From the NCBI RefSeq assembly GCF_030814835.1, contig NZ_JAUSVS010000001.1, positions 563,001 through 627,000 of the forward strand: a stretch of DNA of 64,000 nucleotides, written 5' to 3'. A program made the position numbers and the translations under genes. This stretch comes from Caulobacter ginsengisoli (GTDB lineage: Bacteria; Pseudomonadota; Alphaproteobacteria; Caulobacterales; Caulobacteraceae). The notes beneath the pieces were generated by a model. It was not told where the DNA came from and did no database searches. It saw only the letters and a list, made by a program, of their open reading frames with translations. Positions 7,743 to 15,516 of the stretch are shown piece by piece. The first letter of the stretch is position 1; the number at the start of each line of letters is the position of its first letter.

Positions 7743-8516
7743 ATGCCCAGCTGGGACCCCGCGACTTACGAACGCTACAAGGCCTACCGCGACCGGCCCG
7801 CGCTCGACCTGTTGCTGCGCCTGCCCGCCGACCTGTCGCCGCGTGAAATCTGGGACCTGGGCTGCGGGACCGGCGAGCATGCCGCCCTGCTGGCCCGCCG
7901 CCATCCCGGCGCCAGGGTCCACGGCCTGGACTCCAGTCCGGCCATGCTCGACGAAGCGCGGGCTCGCAACGCCGAAGTGGATTGGCGGCTGGGCGACATT
8001 GCCGGCTTCGCGCCCGATGCGCCGGTCGATCTGATCTTCACCAACGCCGCCCTGCAATGGCTGCCGGACCATGCCGTGTTGTTCCCGCGCCTGGCCGGCC
8101 TGCTGGCCAGCGGCGGCGTCTTCGCCTGCCAGATTCCAATCGCTTATGAGAGCCTGCACCATCAGCTGCTGCGCGAGGTGGCGGAGGAGGGGCCGTGGGC
8201 CGCGCTGACCCGCACGGCGCGGGTGATCCAGCCCACGCCGTCGATGGCGGACTACCATCGCTGGCTCGGCCAGGCCTGCGACGAGATCGACATCTGGAGC
8301 ACGACCTATCTGCACGCCCTGGAAGGCCCCGACCCGGTCATCGACTGGATGGACGGCACGGCCCTGCGGCCCTATCTCGACGTACTGACCGACGAGACCC
8401 TGCGCCAGGCCTTCCTGGACGCTCTCAAGGCCCGGATGGTCGAAGCCTTCCCGCCCGAGCCGGACGGTACGACCCTGTTCCCCTTCGCCCGGCTGTTCAT
8501 GGTCGCCCGCCGCTAG
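7743..8516 (+). CDS. tam: Trans-aconitate 2-methyltransferase family SAM-dependent methyltransferase
   Basis: A 257-residue class I methyltransferase. The start [12 protein letters not shown] is characteristic of the Tam family. The SAM-binding motif I is [15 protein letters not shown] (residues ~36-50), followed by an acidic residue in [11 protein letters not shown] and [12 protein letters not shown] (motif IV region). Tam methylates the spontaneous citrate-pathway by-product trans-aconitate, relieving inhibition of aconitase. I used the ATG at 7743, since it matches the family's N-terminus; an in-frame upstream ATG at 7716 adds residues the family lacks. It is monocistronic, and its stop shares the CTAG at 8513-8516 with the convergent RTX gene. 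Confidence 0.85.
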   Translation: MPSWDPATYERYKAYRDRPALDLLLRLPADLSPREIWDLGCGTGEHAALLARRHPGARVHGLDSSPAMLDEARARNAEVDWRLGDIAGFAPDAPVDLIFTNAALQWLPDHAVLFPRLAGLLASGGVFACQIPIAYESLHHQLLREVAEEGPWAALTRTARVIQPTPSMADYHRWLGQACDEIDIWSTTYLHALEGPDPVIDWMDGTALRPYLDVLTDETLRQAFLDALKARMVEAFPPEPDGTTLFPFARLFMVARR

Positions 8517-11092
8517 AGAATCCAGCCGCCGCTGGCCAGATGGACATCGCCCGTGATCCTCATCTGGTAGTCCGCGATCCCGTCGCCATCCACGTCGAGC
8601 TTGAGCAGGGTGGTGTTGTTGGCGGACGTGTAGGCCAGGGTCATCTCGCCAGCATGCTTGGTGAAGGCGCCGGTCAGGTGGAAGGCCTGGTCGCCGCTGG
8701 CCGCCAGGTCGGCGTCGATGGCCGACAGGTCCAGTTTGTCGCCCAGGCCGTAGTCGGTGATGTTGTCGGTCTCGATCACCGTCTTCAGCCTGCTCGAGCC
8801 CACGGAGGCCGCCTGGATCACGAAGGTGTCGGCCCCCAGGCCGCCGGTCAGAGTGTCGTTACCCGTCCCGCCGATCAGGGTGTCGGCGCCGGCTCCGCCG
8901 CCCAGGGTGTCGCCGCCGCCACCGCCGTTCAGGATGTTGGCGCCCTCGTTGCCGGCCAGATTGTTGGCCAGGTCGTTGCCGGTTCCGCTGAGGTCGGCCG
9001 CCCCCTGCAGCTGCAGGGTTTCCAGGTTGGCGCCCAGCTTCCAGGTCACCCAGGCGCGGACCACGTCGCTGCCCTCGCTGGCCAGTTCGGTGATGGAGTC
9101 GCCCAGGTCATCGACGATGTAGGTGTCGTTGCCGGTCCCGCCCACCAGAGCGTCGGCCCCGGCGCCGCCGTCCAGAGAGTCGTTGTCCGGGCCGCCAACC
9201 AGGCTGTCATTGCCCGCTCCGCCGGCCAGGGTGTCGGCTCCGTCGCCGCCGGTGAGGCTGTCGATCCCGTCGCCGCCGTCCAGCTTGTCGGCGCCCGCGC
9301 CCCCCGAGAGCGTGTCGTCGCCCAGCCCGCCGATCAGCCTGTCGATGCCATCGCCGCCGTCGAGGGTGTCATTGTCCGAGCCGCCGTCCAGGGCGTCGTC
9401 GCCCGCGCCGCCGGCCAGCACGTCCTTGCCGTCGCCGCCGCTCAGGATGTCGTTGCCGTCGTTGCCGTTGATGGTGTCGTCGCCGTCCAGGCCGTTCAGC
9501 ACGTCCTTGCCGCCCAGGCCGCCCAGGGTGTCGTTGTAGTTCGTGCCGCTGTGGAGGTCGGCGCCGGCCGTGCCTGCATAGGTCTCGCCCTTGGGCGGCG
9601 GCGGGGGCGGTGAAGAGCCACTCGGACCTCCATAGATCAGATAGCCGCCCCCTTCGTTGCCGTTCAGGCCGGGCGCGCCGATGAAGAAGTCGTCATAGCC
9701 GTCGTCATTGATGTCGCCGGCCGCCGTGATGCTGGCGCCGAGATTATGGAGCGCCTTGTGACCGGCCAGGCGATAGCCGTTGGTCCCGTTCAGGGCGGCC
9801 AGATCGACGCTGGCGTTCCAGCCGCCGGTGTGGCCGTAGACCACATAGACCTCGCCCTGGGTGATGATGCCGCCGACCGAGGCGTAGGGCGCCCCGACCG
9901 CGATGTCGTCGATACCGTCGCCATTGACGTCGCCGATCCCGGCCACGACGCCGGTGTAGGAATAGGCTGCCACGCCCGGCAGCTTGAAACCGTTGGTCCC
10001 GTCCAGGGCCGCCAGGTCGATGCTTTCAGGCAAACTGCCCTGGGAGCCGAAGACGACATAGGCGCCGCCGTTCTCCAGCCGCCCGTTGCTGCTTTCCCGC
10101 TGCACCCCGACGATCAGGTCGTCGACGCCATCGCCATTGACATCGCCGGCGGAGGCCAGGGCCCACATCAGGCCGTGGTCGGACGGGCCATCGATCCGCA
10201 CGCCGTGGACGCCATCGGCCAGCGCCGGCATATCCACAGTGGCCGTGGCGGGCGCATGGCCGTCGCCGAAGATCACATAGACCGCACCATTGCTCTGGCG
10301 GCCCAGGGTTTGCTCCCCATAGGCGGCGATCGCGATGTCGGTCAGGCCGTCGCCGTTGAAGTCCAGTCCGGCGACGGGCATGCCGAACTGTTCGTCCTGC
10401 AGCTGCTGGCCGACGAGGCGGAAGCCCGCCACCCCGTTCAGGGCGCCCAGGTCGACGGTGGCCGGGCCCGGGTTGGCATGGCCGAAGACGACATAGGCCG
10501 CGCCGCTGTCGCCATGCAGGTCGTCGACCCGGAAAGCGCCCAGCAGCAGGTCATCGACGCCGTCGCCGTTGACGTCGTGGATGACGCTGACCGAGCTGCC
10601 CACATAGCCGAAGTTCTGCGTCCCATGGATGGCGAAGCCGTTGGTCCCGTCCAGCGAGGCCAGGCTGAAGGTGGGCGACCAGCCGCCGGCCTTGCCGTAG
10701 ATGACATAGACATCGCCCGCCCGGCCCGGACCGGTGTCGCTGACCACCAGGTCGGCCAGGCCATCGCCGTTCAGGTCGCCGCCCGCGACGGCGCGGCCCA
10801 GGTATGTGCTGGCGAATCCGAAGATGGCGAAGCCGTCGGAACCGGACAGGGTGTTGGTGTCGAATATCGCGCCCAGGCCCCCGGCGCGCCCGAAGACGAC
10901 ATAGGCCGCGCCCGTTTCGAAGGCGCCGCGGGACGATCCGGGCGAGGCGATCACGAAGTCGTCGATGCCGTCGCCGTTGATGTCGCCGACGTTCGAGGCG
11001 GCGTTGCCCAGACCGCGGTCGAAGAAGTCGTTCCCCGTGATCTCGGTCGCGGAAACTCCGACAAGCGTGTCGATATCGATGGCGTTGGTCAT
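8513..11092 (-). CDS. FG-GAP beta-propeller plus RTX repeat exoprotein
   Basis: An 859-residue protein. Residues ~15-490 are integrin-alpha-like FG-GAP repeats, each with a calcium-loop such as [16 protein letters not shown] or [13 protein letters not shown]. After a proline-rich hinge (PPPPPPKGE) come about fifteen glycine-rich RTX nonapeptides ([11 protein letters not shown] type), residues ~505-660, and a second short RTX block (~715-755) before a C-terminal tail ending [11 protein letters not shown] proteins with uncleaved C-terminal signals normally leave by type I secretion and fold on binding extracellular calcium. No ABC exporter or membrane-fusion gene is in the window. The ATG at 11092 (MTNAIDID) follows a GGGGGAG ribosome-binding site. 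A role in adhesion or as a surface exoprotein is likely; no catalytic domain was seen. Confidence 0.87.
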   Translation of the reverse strand: MTNAIDIDTLVGVSATEITGNDFFDRGLGNAASNVGDINGDGIDDFVIASPGSSRGAFETGAAYVVFGRAGGLGAIFDTNTLSGSDGFAIFGFASTYLGRAVAGGDLNGDGLADLVVSDTGPGRAGDVYVIYGKAGGWSPTFSLASLDGTNGFAIHGTQNFGYVGSSVSVIHDVNGDGVDDLLLGAFRVDDLHGDSGAAYVVFGHANPGPATVDLGALNGVAGFRLVGQQLQDEQFGMPVAGLDFNGDGLTDIAIAAYGEQTLGRQSNGAVYVIFGDGHAPATATVDMPALADGVHGVRIDGPSDHGLMWALASAGDVNGDGVDDLIVGVQRESSNGRLENGGAYVVFGSQGSLPESIDLAALDGTNGFKLPGVAAYSYTGVVAGIGDVNGDGIDDIAVGAPYASVGGIITQGEVYVVYGHTGGWNASVDLAALNGTNGYRLAGHKALHNLGASITAAGDINDDGYDDFFIGAPGLNGNEGGGYLIYGGPSGSSPPPPPPKGETYAGTAGADLHSGTNYNDTLGGLGGKDVLNGLDGDDTINGNDGNDILSGGDGKDVLAGGAGDDALDGGSDNDTLDGGDGIDRLIGGLGDDTLSGGAGADKLDGGDGIDSLTGGDGADTLAGGAGNDSLVGGPDNDSLDGGAGADALVGGTGNDTYIVDDLGDSITELASEGSDVVRAWVTWKLGANLETLQLQGAADLSGTGNDLANNLAGNEGANILNGGGGGDTLGGGAGADTLIGGTGNDTLTGGLGADTFVIQAASVGSSRLKTVIETDNITDYGLGDKLDLSAIDADLAASGDQAFHLTGAFTKHAGEMTLAYTSANNTTLLKLDVDGDGIADYQMRITGDVHLASGGWIL

Positions 11093-11100
11093 GGCTGGCT

Positions 11101-11120
11101 CCCCCGGCTGTGTGCGGGGG
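11101..11120 (-). promoter_or_regulatory. Hairpin covering the RTX gene ribosome-binding site
   Basis: CCCCCG and CGGGGG flank an 8-base loop just before the RTX start at 11092. On the transcript the GGGGG of the Shine-Dalgarno is one arm of the stem, so translation could be limited by structure. Confidence 0.4.
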
Positions 11121-11223
11121 AAGCTGTGGCGGGCGCCGGCTGGCGCCAACGCGGCGTTGGCTCAATTTGGGGTTTGCCGGCCGTTCCGGGGCCAAGGCTG
11201 GCTCAGAATGGGTTTAGAGCCCG

Positions 11224-12969
11224 TCAGCCGGGGAGGGCGGCCTTGCGCAGCTCGGTGACCGGCCGGGTCAGCTTGGCCAGGGCTTCGCGGGTGGCGATCT
11301 CGCCGGCGGCGACGCCGGGATCGAAGGCCTTCCAGTCGCGGATGTCGATGCCGTCGACGCTGGGCATGATCAGGAGGTCGGTGGCCTGGCGGGCGGCGGC
11401 CAGGTCCCGGGCGGTGGAGACGGTGGCGGCGCGCATCAGGAGGGCGACGATGGGCGGGCCCTTGCGCCATTCGCCCGACAGGATCCAGCTCAGCCAGTGG
11501 CGCGGCCGGTGCATCTCCTCGGCGTTGATGCTGCGGCCACGCGAGACATCGACCCCCACCACCGGTCCCAGCTGAATGGATCGCATGATGTCGGCCGGGT
11601 AGTTTTTCAGCACCGCCCCGTCGACCAGCACGCTGCCTTCCTCGGTCATCGGCGGCATGACGCCGGGCAGGGCGATGGAGGCTCGCAGCGCCCGGCTGAG
11701 CTTGCCGCGCCGGTGGACCTGCACCGTGCCCGAGGTCAGGTTGGACGAGACGCAGAAGAAGGGCAGCCACAGGTCGGCAATCTCGGTCTCGCTGAAATGC
11801 TCGGTCAGCCGCTCCTTGACCTTGACCCCGTGGGTCATGGCCAGGATCGGGAAGGCGATGTCATCGAGCGGGCTCGACTCGACGAAGGCCTTGCGGATGC
11901 GGCGGTCGATCTCGGCGTCATCCCAGCCCATGGCGACGCTGGCCGCCACGATGGCGCCCATCGAGGCGCCGCCGACGAAGTCGAGGGGAATGCCTGCGGC
12001 CCGCAGCGCCTTGACCGCCCCGATATGGGCATAGGCCCGCGCCCCGCCGCCCGACAGCACCAGCCCCACCGAGCGGCCGGTCAGCACTCGGGCGATACGC
12101 TGCACGTCGGCCAGGTTGTCGCGCCGCAGGTGGAAGAGCCGCGCCGCGCCGGTGGCGTCCAGCCAGGCTTCCGAGCCGCTTGGCCGCGCGCAGTCGCCAG
12201 GCTGCAGCAGGATCAGGTCGACCAGCCGGTGCTGCTGCAGGGCGTCGGCGGCGTGGGTTTCCAGCAGCGGGGGCGGGGGGCGGTCACCCCGGCCGATACG
12301 GAACAGCCGGTCGACCTGGCGCCCGACAATGCCCTTCCACAGGGTCTCGCCCGCCTCGGCGACATAGAGGACGTGGTCGTATTCGGCCTCCAGGTTGGAA
12401 TACCATTCGGTCGGGGCGTTGGCGGCTTCCGAGCCGATCACCTCGACGCTGGAGCCCTGTTCGGCGATGGCCCGGGCGATCTTCATCACCAGCGGCCGGA
12501 TCGCCCCGCCTCGGTCGGCGGCCACGAAGCCGAACACCTTGGGCTCGCCGATCGAGGTCTGGGTGGCCGCCTGGCGGGTGCGCAGGATCATCAGTCGGGC
12601 CAGCTCGTTCATCACCTGCGGGTCGGCGTCGGCGGCGGCGAAGAAGTCCTCGCGGGTCAGGGCCAGCAGTTCGCTGTCGCGCAGGGCCACGACATTGCCG
12701 CTGTGGGGGGTGCCGGCCACCATGGCCATCTCGCCGGCCGGCTCGCCCGGGCGGATCACACCCAGGAAACTGCGCTCGCCGCTCTCGTCGGGGCGGAAGA
12801 CGCCCAGGCGTCCGGCGCTGAGGAAATACAGCTCGTCCGACGGCTCGCCCGGCGAATACAGGGTCGCCCCGCCGGGCAGCGAGAACCAGCGGGCGTCGCC
12901 GCCGATCCGCTCGCGCGCGAACAGACGCCCCAAGGCCGTATCGTCGTCGCTGTTCTGCCCCGTCGCCAC
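11224..12969 (-). CDS. Cyclic-nucleotide-binding domain patatin-like phospholipase (NTE/RssA type)
   Basis: A 581-residue protein. Residues ~15-135 form a cyclic-nucleotide-binding (Crp-like) domain (LYSPGEPSDELYFLSAGRLGVF and GEPAGEMAMVAGTPHSGNVVAL). A linker domain follows, and then a patatin catalytic domain from ~300: oxyanion loop VLSGGGARAYAHIGAV, nucleophile elbow GGASMGAIV with the serine at ~337, and the dyad aspartate in VDGAVLKNYPADI at ~451. Patatins of this type are lipid acyl hydrolases (phospholipase/lysophospholipase). The cNMP domain may tether or regulate it; conservation of the nucleotide-binding arginine was not checked residue by residue. It is divergent from the reb cluster across a 130-base intergenic region. 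Confidence 0.88.
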   Translation of the reverse strand: MATGQNSDDDTALGRLFARERIGGDARWFSLPGGATLYSPGEPSDELYFLSAGRLGVFRPDESGERSFLGVIRPGEPAGEMAMVAGTPHSGNVVALRDSELLALTREDFFAAADADPQVMNELARLMILRTRQAATQTSIGEPKVFGFVAADRGGAIRPLVMKIARAIAEQGSSVEVIGSEAANAPTEWYSNLEAEYDHVLYVAEAGETLWKGIVGRQVDRLFRIGRGDRPPPPLLETHAADALQQHRLVDLILLQPGDCARPSGSEAWLDATGAARLFHLRRDNLADVQRIARVLTGRSVGLVLSGGGARAYAHIGAVKALRAAGIPLDFVGGASMGAIVAASVAMGWDDAEIDRRIRKAFVESSPLDDIAFPILAMTHGVKVKERLTEHFSETEIADLWLPFFCVSSNLTSGTVQVHRRGKLSRALRASIALPGVMPPMTEEGSVLVDGAVLKNYPADIMRSIQLGPVVGVDVSRGRSINAEEMHRPRHWLSWILSGEWRKGPPIVALLMRAATVSTARDLAAARQATDLLIMPSVDGIDIRDWKAFDPGVAAGEIATREALAKLTRPVTELRKAALPG

Positions 12970-13099
12970 AGGAGCAGCCTAGTCCCCCCGCTGAGTCGCG
13001 GCGATGGGGTCTTTACGTCGCGCCGGGCGGTATCCTAGGGTAGAAACGGGGGAAGATGGCGCGGCCAAATTGCTCCCCGAACGCAAACGAGGACAAGCC

Positions 13100-13369
13100 A
13101 TGGCCTTCCCGACCGCCGTCAACGACCAGATCACCGACTCCATCACCCAGGCCAACACCAAGGTGCTGGGAACCGCCCCGGCCATGGCCATGGGCAACCT
13201 CTACCAGGCCACCGCCCAGGCCCTGGCCAACGCCGCCCACAACGCCACCAACAACCAGCAGCAGGCCAACGTCACCGCCCAGGCGGCGACGACCATGGGG
13301 GTGGCGACGCTCTATTCGGTCGACACCGCCTCAACCGGCGTGGCGACCAAAGACATCCTGAGCGGCTGA
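13100..13369 (+). CDS. rebB: RebB-family R-body protein, copy 1
   Basis: An 89-residue RebB family (killing trait, R-body) protein. It shows the family pattern closely: TAVNDQITDSITQANTKVLG, then PAMAMGNLYQ, an NNQQQANVTAQAATT block and LYSVD. RebB-type proteins polymerise into ribbons that roll into refractile bodies (R-bodies), first described in Caedibacter endosymbionts of Paramecium, where pH-triggered unrolling ruptures membranes. The start at 13100 is preceded by GAGGACAAGCC and matches the family's N-terminus. It is the first gene of a tight run of six genes on the plus strand. This copy and the next are the best matches to RebB; the later ones are more divergent. Confidence 0.9.
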   Translation: MAFPTAVNDQITDSITQANTKVLGTAPAMAMGNLYQATAQALANAAHNATNNQQQANVTAQAATTMGVATLYSVDTASTGVATKDILSG

Positions 13370-13379
13370 GGCGCGGATC

Positions 13380-13637
13380 ATGGCCTTTCCGACCGCCGTC
13401 AACAGCCAGATCACCGACGCGGTGACCCAGATCAATGTCCAGGTGCTGGGGGTCTCGCCGGCCACCGCTCTGGGCAGCTACCTGCAGGGCGCGGCCCTGG
13501 CCCTGACCAATGCCGGCCACAACGCCGCCGCCGCCCAGCAGCAGATGAACATCCTCGCGCAGGCCGTTACCACGGCGGGAGTCAATCTGATCTATGCCGC
13601 GCATCCGGCAGTCGGCGCGCCGGTCAGGGGGCTCTGA
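13380..13637 (+). CDS. rebB: RebB-family R-body protein, copy 2
   Basis: An 85-residue paralogue of the preceding gene, sharing the MAFPTAVN start, QITDAVTQINVQVLG, the PATALG core, the AQQQMNILAQAVTT block and a final LIYA. It begins 10 bases after copy 1 stops, with GAGGCGCGG as ribosome-binding site. Multiple non-identical RebB-like proteins in a cluster are usual for R-body loci, where at least two structural subunits are needed to build the ribbon. The C-terminus (VGAPVRGL) differs from copy 1, which may give different contacts in the ribbon. Confidence 0.88.
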   Translation: MAFPTAVNSQITDAVTQINVQVLGVSPATALGSYLQGAALALTNAGHNAAAAQQQMNILAQAVTTAGVNLIYAAHPAVGAPVRGL

Positions 13638-13638
13638 C

Positions 13639-13932
13639 ATGGCCGACGACGCAACCGACTCCGGTGGCACGGTCAACAGCCAGATCGTCGACGCTACCAC
13701 CCTGGTCGACACCCTGGTCACCGGCCTGACCCCGGGGGCCAGCTTCGCGCTGCTCGACGCGGTGATGACCGAGACGATCGGGCTGGCCATGCAGAACGCG
13801 GTCACCCGCCAGCAGTCGGCGGGCCTGGTCACCAGCGCGGCGGTCAGCGCCGCCTGCGCGCGGATCGCCGGCGCCGTGCAGCCGCCGCCGTTGCCGCTGC
13901 CGCCCCAGCCTGCGCCGGAGCCGGGCTCATGA
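13639..13932 (+). CDS. Divergent RebB-like protein with Pro-rich tail, copy 3
   Basis: A 97-residue protein. The motif TVNSQIVDATTLVDTLVTGLTPG aligns with the RebB start region (VNxQITDxxTQxNxxVLGxxP), and MQNAVTRQQSAGLVTSAAV corresponds to the QQQxNxxAQAxTT block. It adds a short N-terminal leader (MADDATDSGG) and a proline-rich tail (QPPPLPLPPQPAPEPGS). It starts one base after the copy 2 stop, so it is translated with its neighbours. It is probably an R-body component or assembly partner rather than the main subunit; the divergence lowers certainty. Confidence 0.72.
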   Translation: MADDATDSGGTVNSQIVDATTLVDTLVTGLTPGASFALLDAVMTETIGLAMQNAVTRQQSAGLVTSAAVSAACARIAGAVQPPPLPLPPQPAPEPGS

Positions 13933-14279
13933 GCGATCCAACCATCGTCGATCCGCAGGTCGTCGACGCCATAAACCAGGTCCAGCAAGCGACCATGGCG
14001 CCCCAGGTCGTGCTGACCTCCGGGGCCGGCAAGGCCTATCAGATGGTCGCCCAGGCCTGCGCCATGGCCGTGCAGGACGCCACCGACGCCCTGCGCAATA
14101 TCAACACCATCTCCGCTACCGCCATTGGCGTGGCCATGGCCCAACTGCTGGAGACGGGCGATCCACGGTACGTCGCGGTCCTGGCGGAAGCCCAGAAGCT
14201 GCTGGTCGACGCCAACGCCAATTTCGCCGCCACCGGCGAGGCGGCGGCCGCAGTCCTCAAGTCATTCCCCAGCGGTTGA
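13929..14279 (+). CDS. Divergent RebB-like protein, copy 4
   Basis: A 116-residue protein overlapping copy 3 by an ATGA. PTIVDPQVVDAINQVQQATM fits the RebB N-terminal pattern, followed by an Ala-rich helix (VAQACAMAVQDATDALRNIN) and TISATAIGVA, like the AQAATTxGV block. A further ~40-residue helical extension follows (VLAEAQKLLVDANANFAATG). Like copy 3 it is more remote from the classical RebB sequence. The tight coupling and the same architecture argue for a shared origin by duplication. Confidence 0.7.
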   Translation: MSDPTIVDPQVVDAINQVQQATMAPQVVLTSGAGKAYQMVAQACAMAVQDATDALRNINTISATAIGVAMAQLLETGDPRYVAVLAEAQKLLVDANANFAATGEAAAAVLKSFPSG

Positions 14280-14286
14280 GGCGGGC

Positions 14287-15300
14287 ATGACGCTGATCAT
14301 CGCCGGCCGGCCGCTCGAACAGGCGGACGGACTTTCAGAGACGGCCCGGACGGTCCTTGGCCTGATCGACGGCGGCGTGAACTGGGTCCAGTGGGCCATT
14401 CAGGCCCCGAACGCCAACTACGCTTTCGCCGATGAGACGGCGCTGGTCCAGGGCGTGCAGGCGGGCCTGCACGGGCGGGACGCCGCCTTTCTGCCCACGC
14501 TCGGCCTGACGGTCGGACCCGGACGGCTGATGACGCTGGGCCTGGCGCAGCTGACGGCGCTGGCCAAGGCCGAGTCCAGCGGCAAGGTCCCCGCGACGGC
14601 CCGCAAGATTCTGGCCGCGGCCGGCCTGCTGACCGCCGCCGACCTGGCCGCCGGGACCGCCTGGCTGGCGGGACAGGGGATCGCCGACGCGGCGGTGTTC
14701 GCCGGCGCCGACCTGACCGACCGCATCGCCCTTGCGGACCTGGCCGCCGCCGACAAGGCCGAGCCCGCGCTGGGCCGGGAAGCCAGCGCCTTCGCCATCG
14801 CCGAGGCCCGCACGCCCGGTGAATTTGCGGACTACCGTCGCCTCTATCTGGCCCTGGCCGCCCGGCCGGGGGCCACTACGCCGGGTGAGCGTCAGGCCCT
14901 GGCCCGGTCCAGCCTGGACCTGCTGCTGCCCTGGATGTTCACCGCCCTCGACACCCCCCGCATCAGCCCGGTGGCCTGGAGCGAGGTTGGCCCGGCGCTG
15001 GAGGACTGGATGCGCCAGGGCCGCCGGCTGGGGTTCCACAGCGCCGCCGCCGGGGCGCGGCAGATCTGCGAGAACACCGCCTTCGCGCCCGATACGAACG
15101 AGGCCGCCGCCTTGATCTCCAGCTACCTCGCCGGGGCCGCCGCCGTCATTTCAACCGGTCCCCTGCCGCCGGCCGCTCTGGGCCAGGATGGCCAGGCGTT
15201 GAGCTTCCGGATCGAGCAGGGCGGCAAGGTCGCCGAGCTCTCGGTCAGCGCGCTGGGAGACCTCGCCCTGGAGAACTTCCAGCCCACGGAGCCTGCCTGA
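14287..15300 (+). CDS. Unknown 337-residue protein of the reb cluster
   Basis: The protein starts at 14287, seven bases after copy 4 ends, with GAGGCGGGC upstream. It is mainly helical and Ala/Leu-rich, without signal peptide or convincing membrane helix; a C-terminal segment (ALSFRIEQGGKVAELSVSAL) looks like beta-strands. I recognise no catalytic motif or family. Position inside the cluster, with overlaps on both sides, suggests a function in R-body assembly, nucleation or regulation, perhaps in the place that rebA/rebC/rebD-type accessory genes take elsewhere. That is inference from context only. Confidence 0.75.
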   Translation: MTLIIAGRPLEQADGLSETARTVLGLIDGGVNWVQWAIQAPNANYAFADETALVQGVQAGLHGRDAAFLPTLGLTVGPGRLMTLGLAQLTALAKAESSGKVPATARKILAAAGLLTAADLAAGTAWLAGQGIADAAVFAGADLTDRIALADLAAADKAEPALGREASAFAIAEARTPGEFADYRRLYLALAARPGATTPGERQALARSSLDLLLPWMFTALDTPRISPVAWSEVGPALEDWMRQGRRLGFHSAAAGARQICENTAFAPDTNEAAALISSYLAGAAAVISTGPLPPAALGQDGQALSFRIEQGGKVAELSVSALGDLALENFQPTEPA

Positions 15301-15461
15301 TGGCCCAGACGCCGAAGAAGGTCGCCACGCCCGCCGACGCCGCGGCCCAGGCCCTGCAGGCCGCCCAGGCCGCGGTCGAGCAGGCCATGCAGGCCGCGCA
15401 GCAGGCAGTGGCGACGGCGGTGCATGGCCCCCAGCCTCCGTCACCGCCGCCCAAGGACTGA
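15300..15461 (+). CDS. Small Ala/Gln-rich helical protein of the reb cluster
   Basis: A 53-residue protein whose ATG at 15300 shares a base with the preceding TGA (TGATG), so coupling is likely. The sequence is a short leader ([13 protein letters not shown]), a single amphipathic Ala/Gln-rich helix with heptad-like spacing ([20 protein letters not shown]) and a Pro-rich tail ending PPPKD. It resembles a coiled-coil or scaffold peptide rather than an enzyme. It is the last gene of the cluster; the next gene begins 55 bases later. The coding potential is supported by overlap and composition only. Confidence 0.6.
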   Translation: MAQTPKKVATPADAAAQALQAAQAAVEQAMQAAQQAVATAVHGPQPPSPPPKD

Positions 15462-15516
15462 CCCCGCCCCAAAGGGCGCTTCCGACCCGGCCCGGGACAG
15501 GCTATTCCCTTCCGTC

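Noticed and set aside
9120-9560. CRISPR-like or satellite repeat
   Set aside because: The periodicity is that of RTX nonapeptide codons within a single open frame; units vary and there are no spacers.
8195-13038. Long plus-strand frames (8195-9613, 9746-11575, 11497-13038) opposite the RTX and patatin genes
   Set aside because: They mirror repeat codons or GC-rich codons of the real genes; no ribosome-binding sites and no domains.
15464-15480. Terminator after the reb cluster
   Set aside because: CGCCC-CAAA-GGGCG is short and has no U-run.
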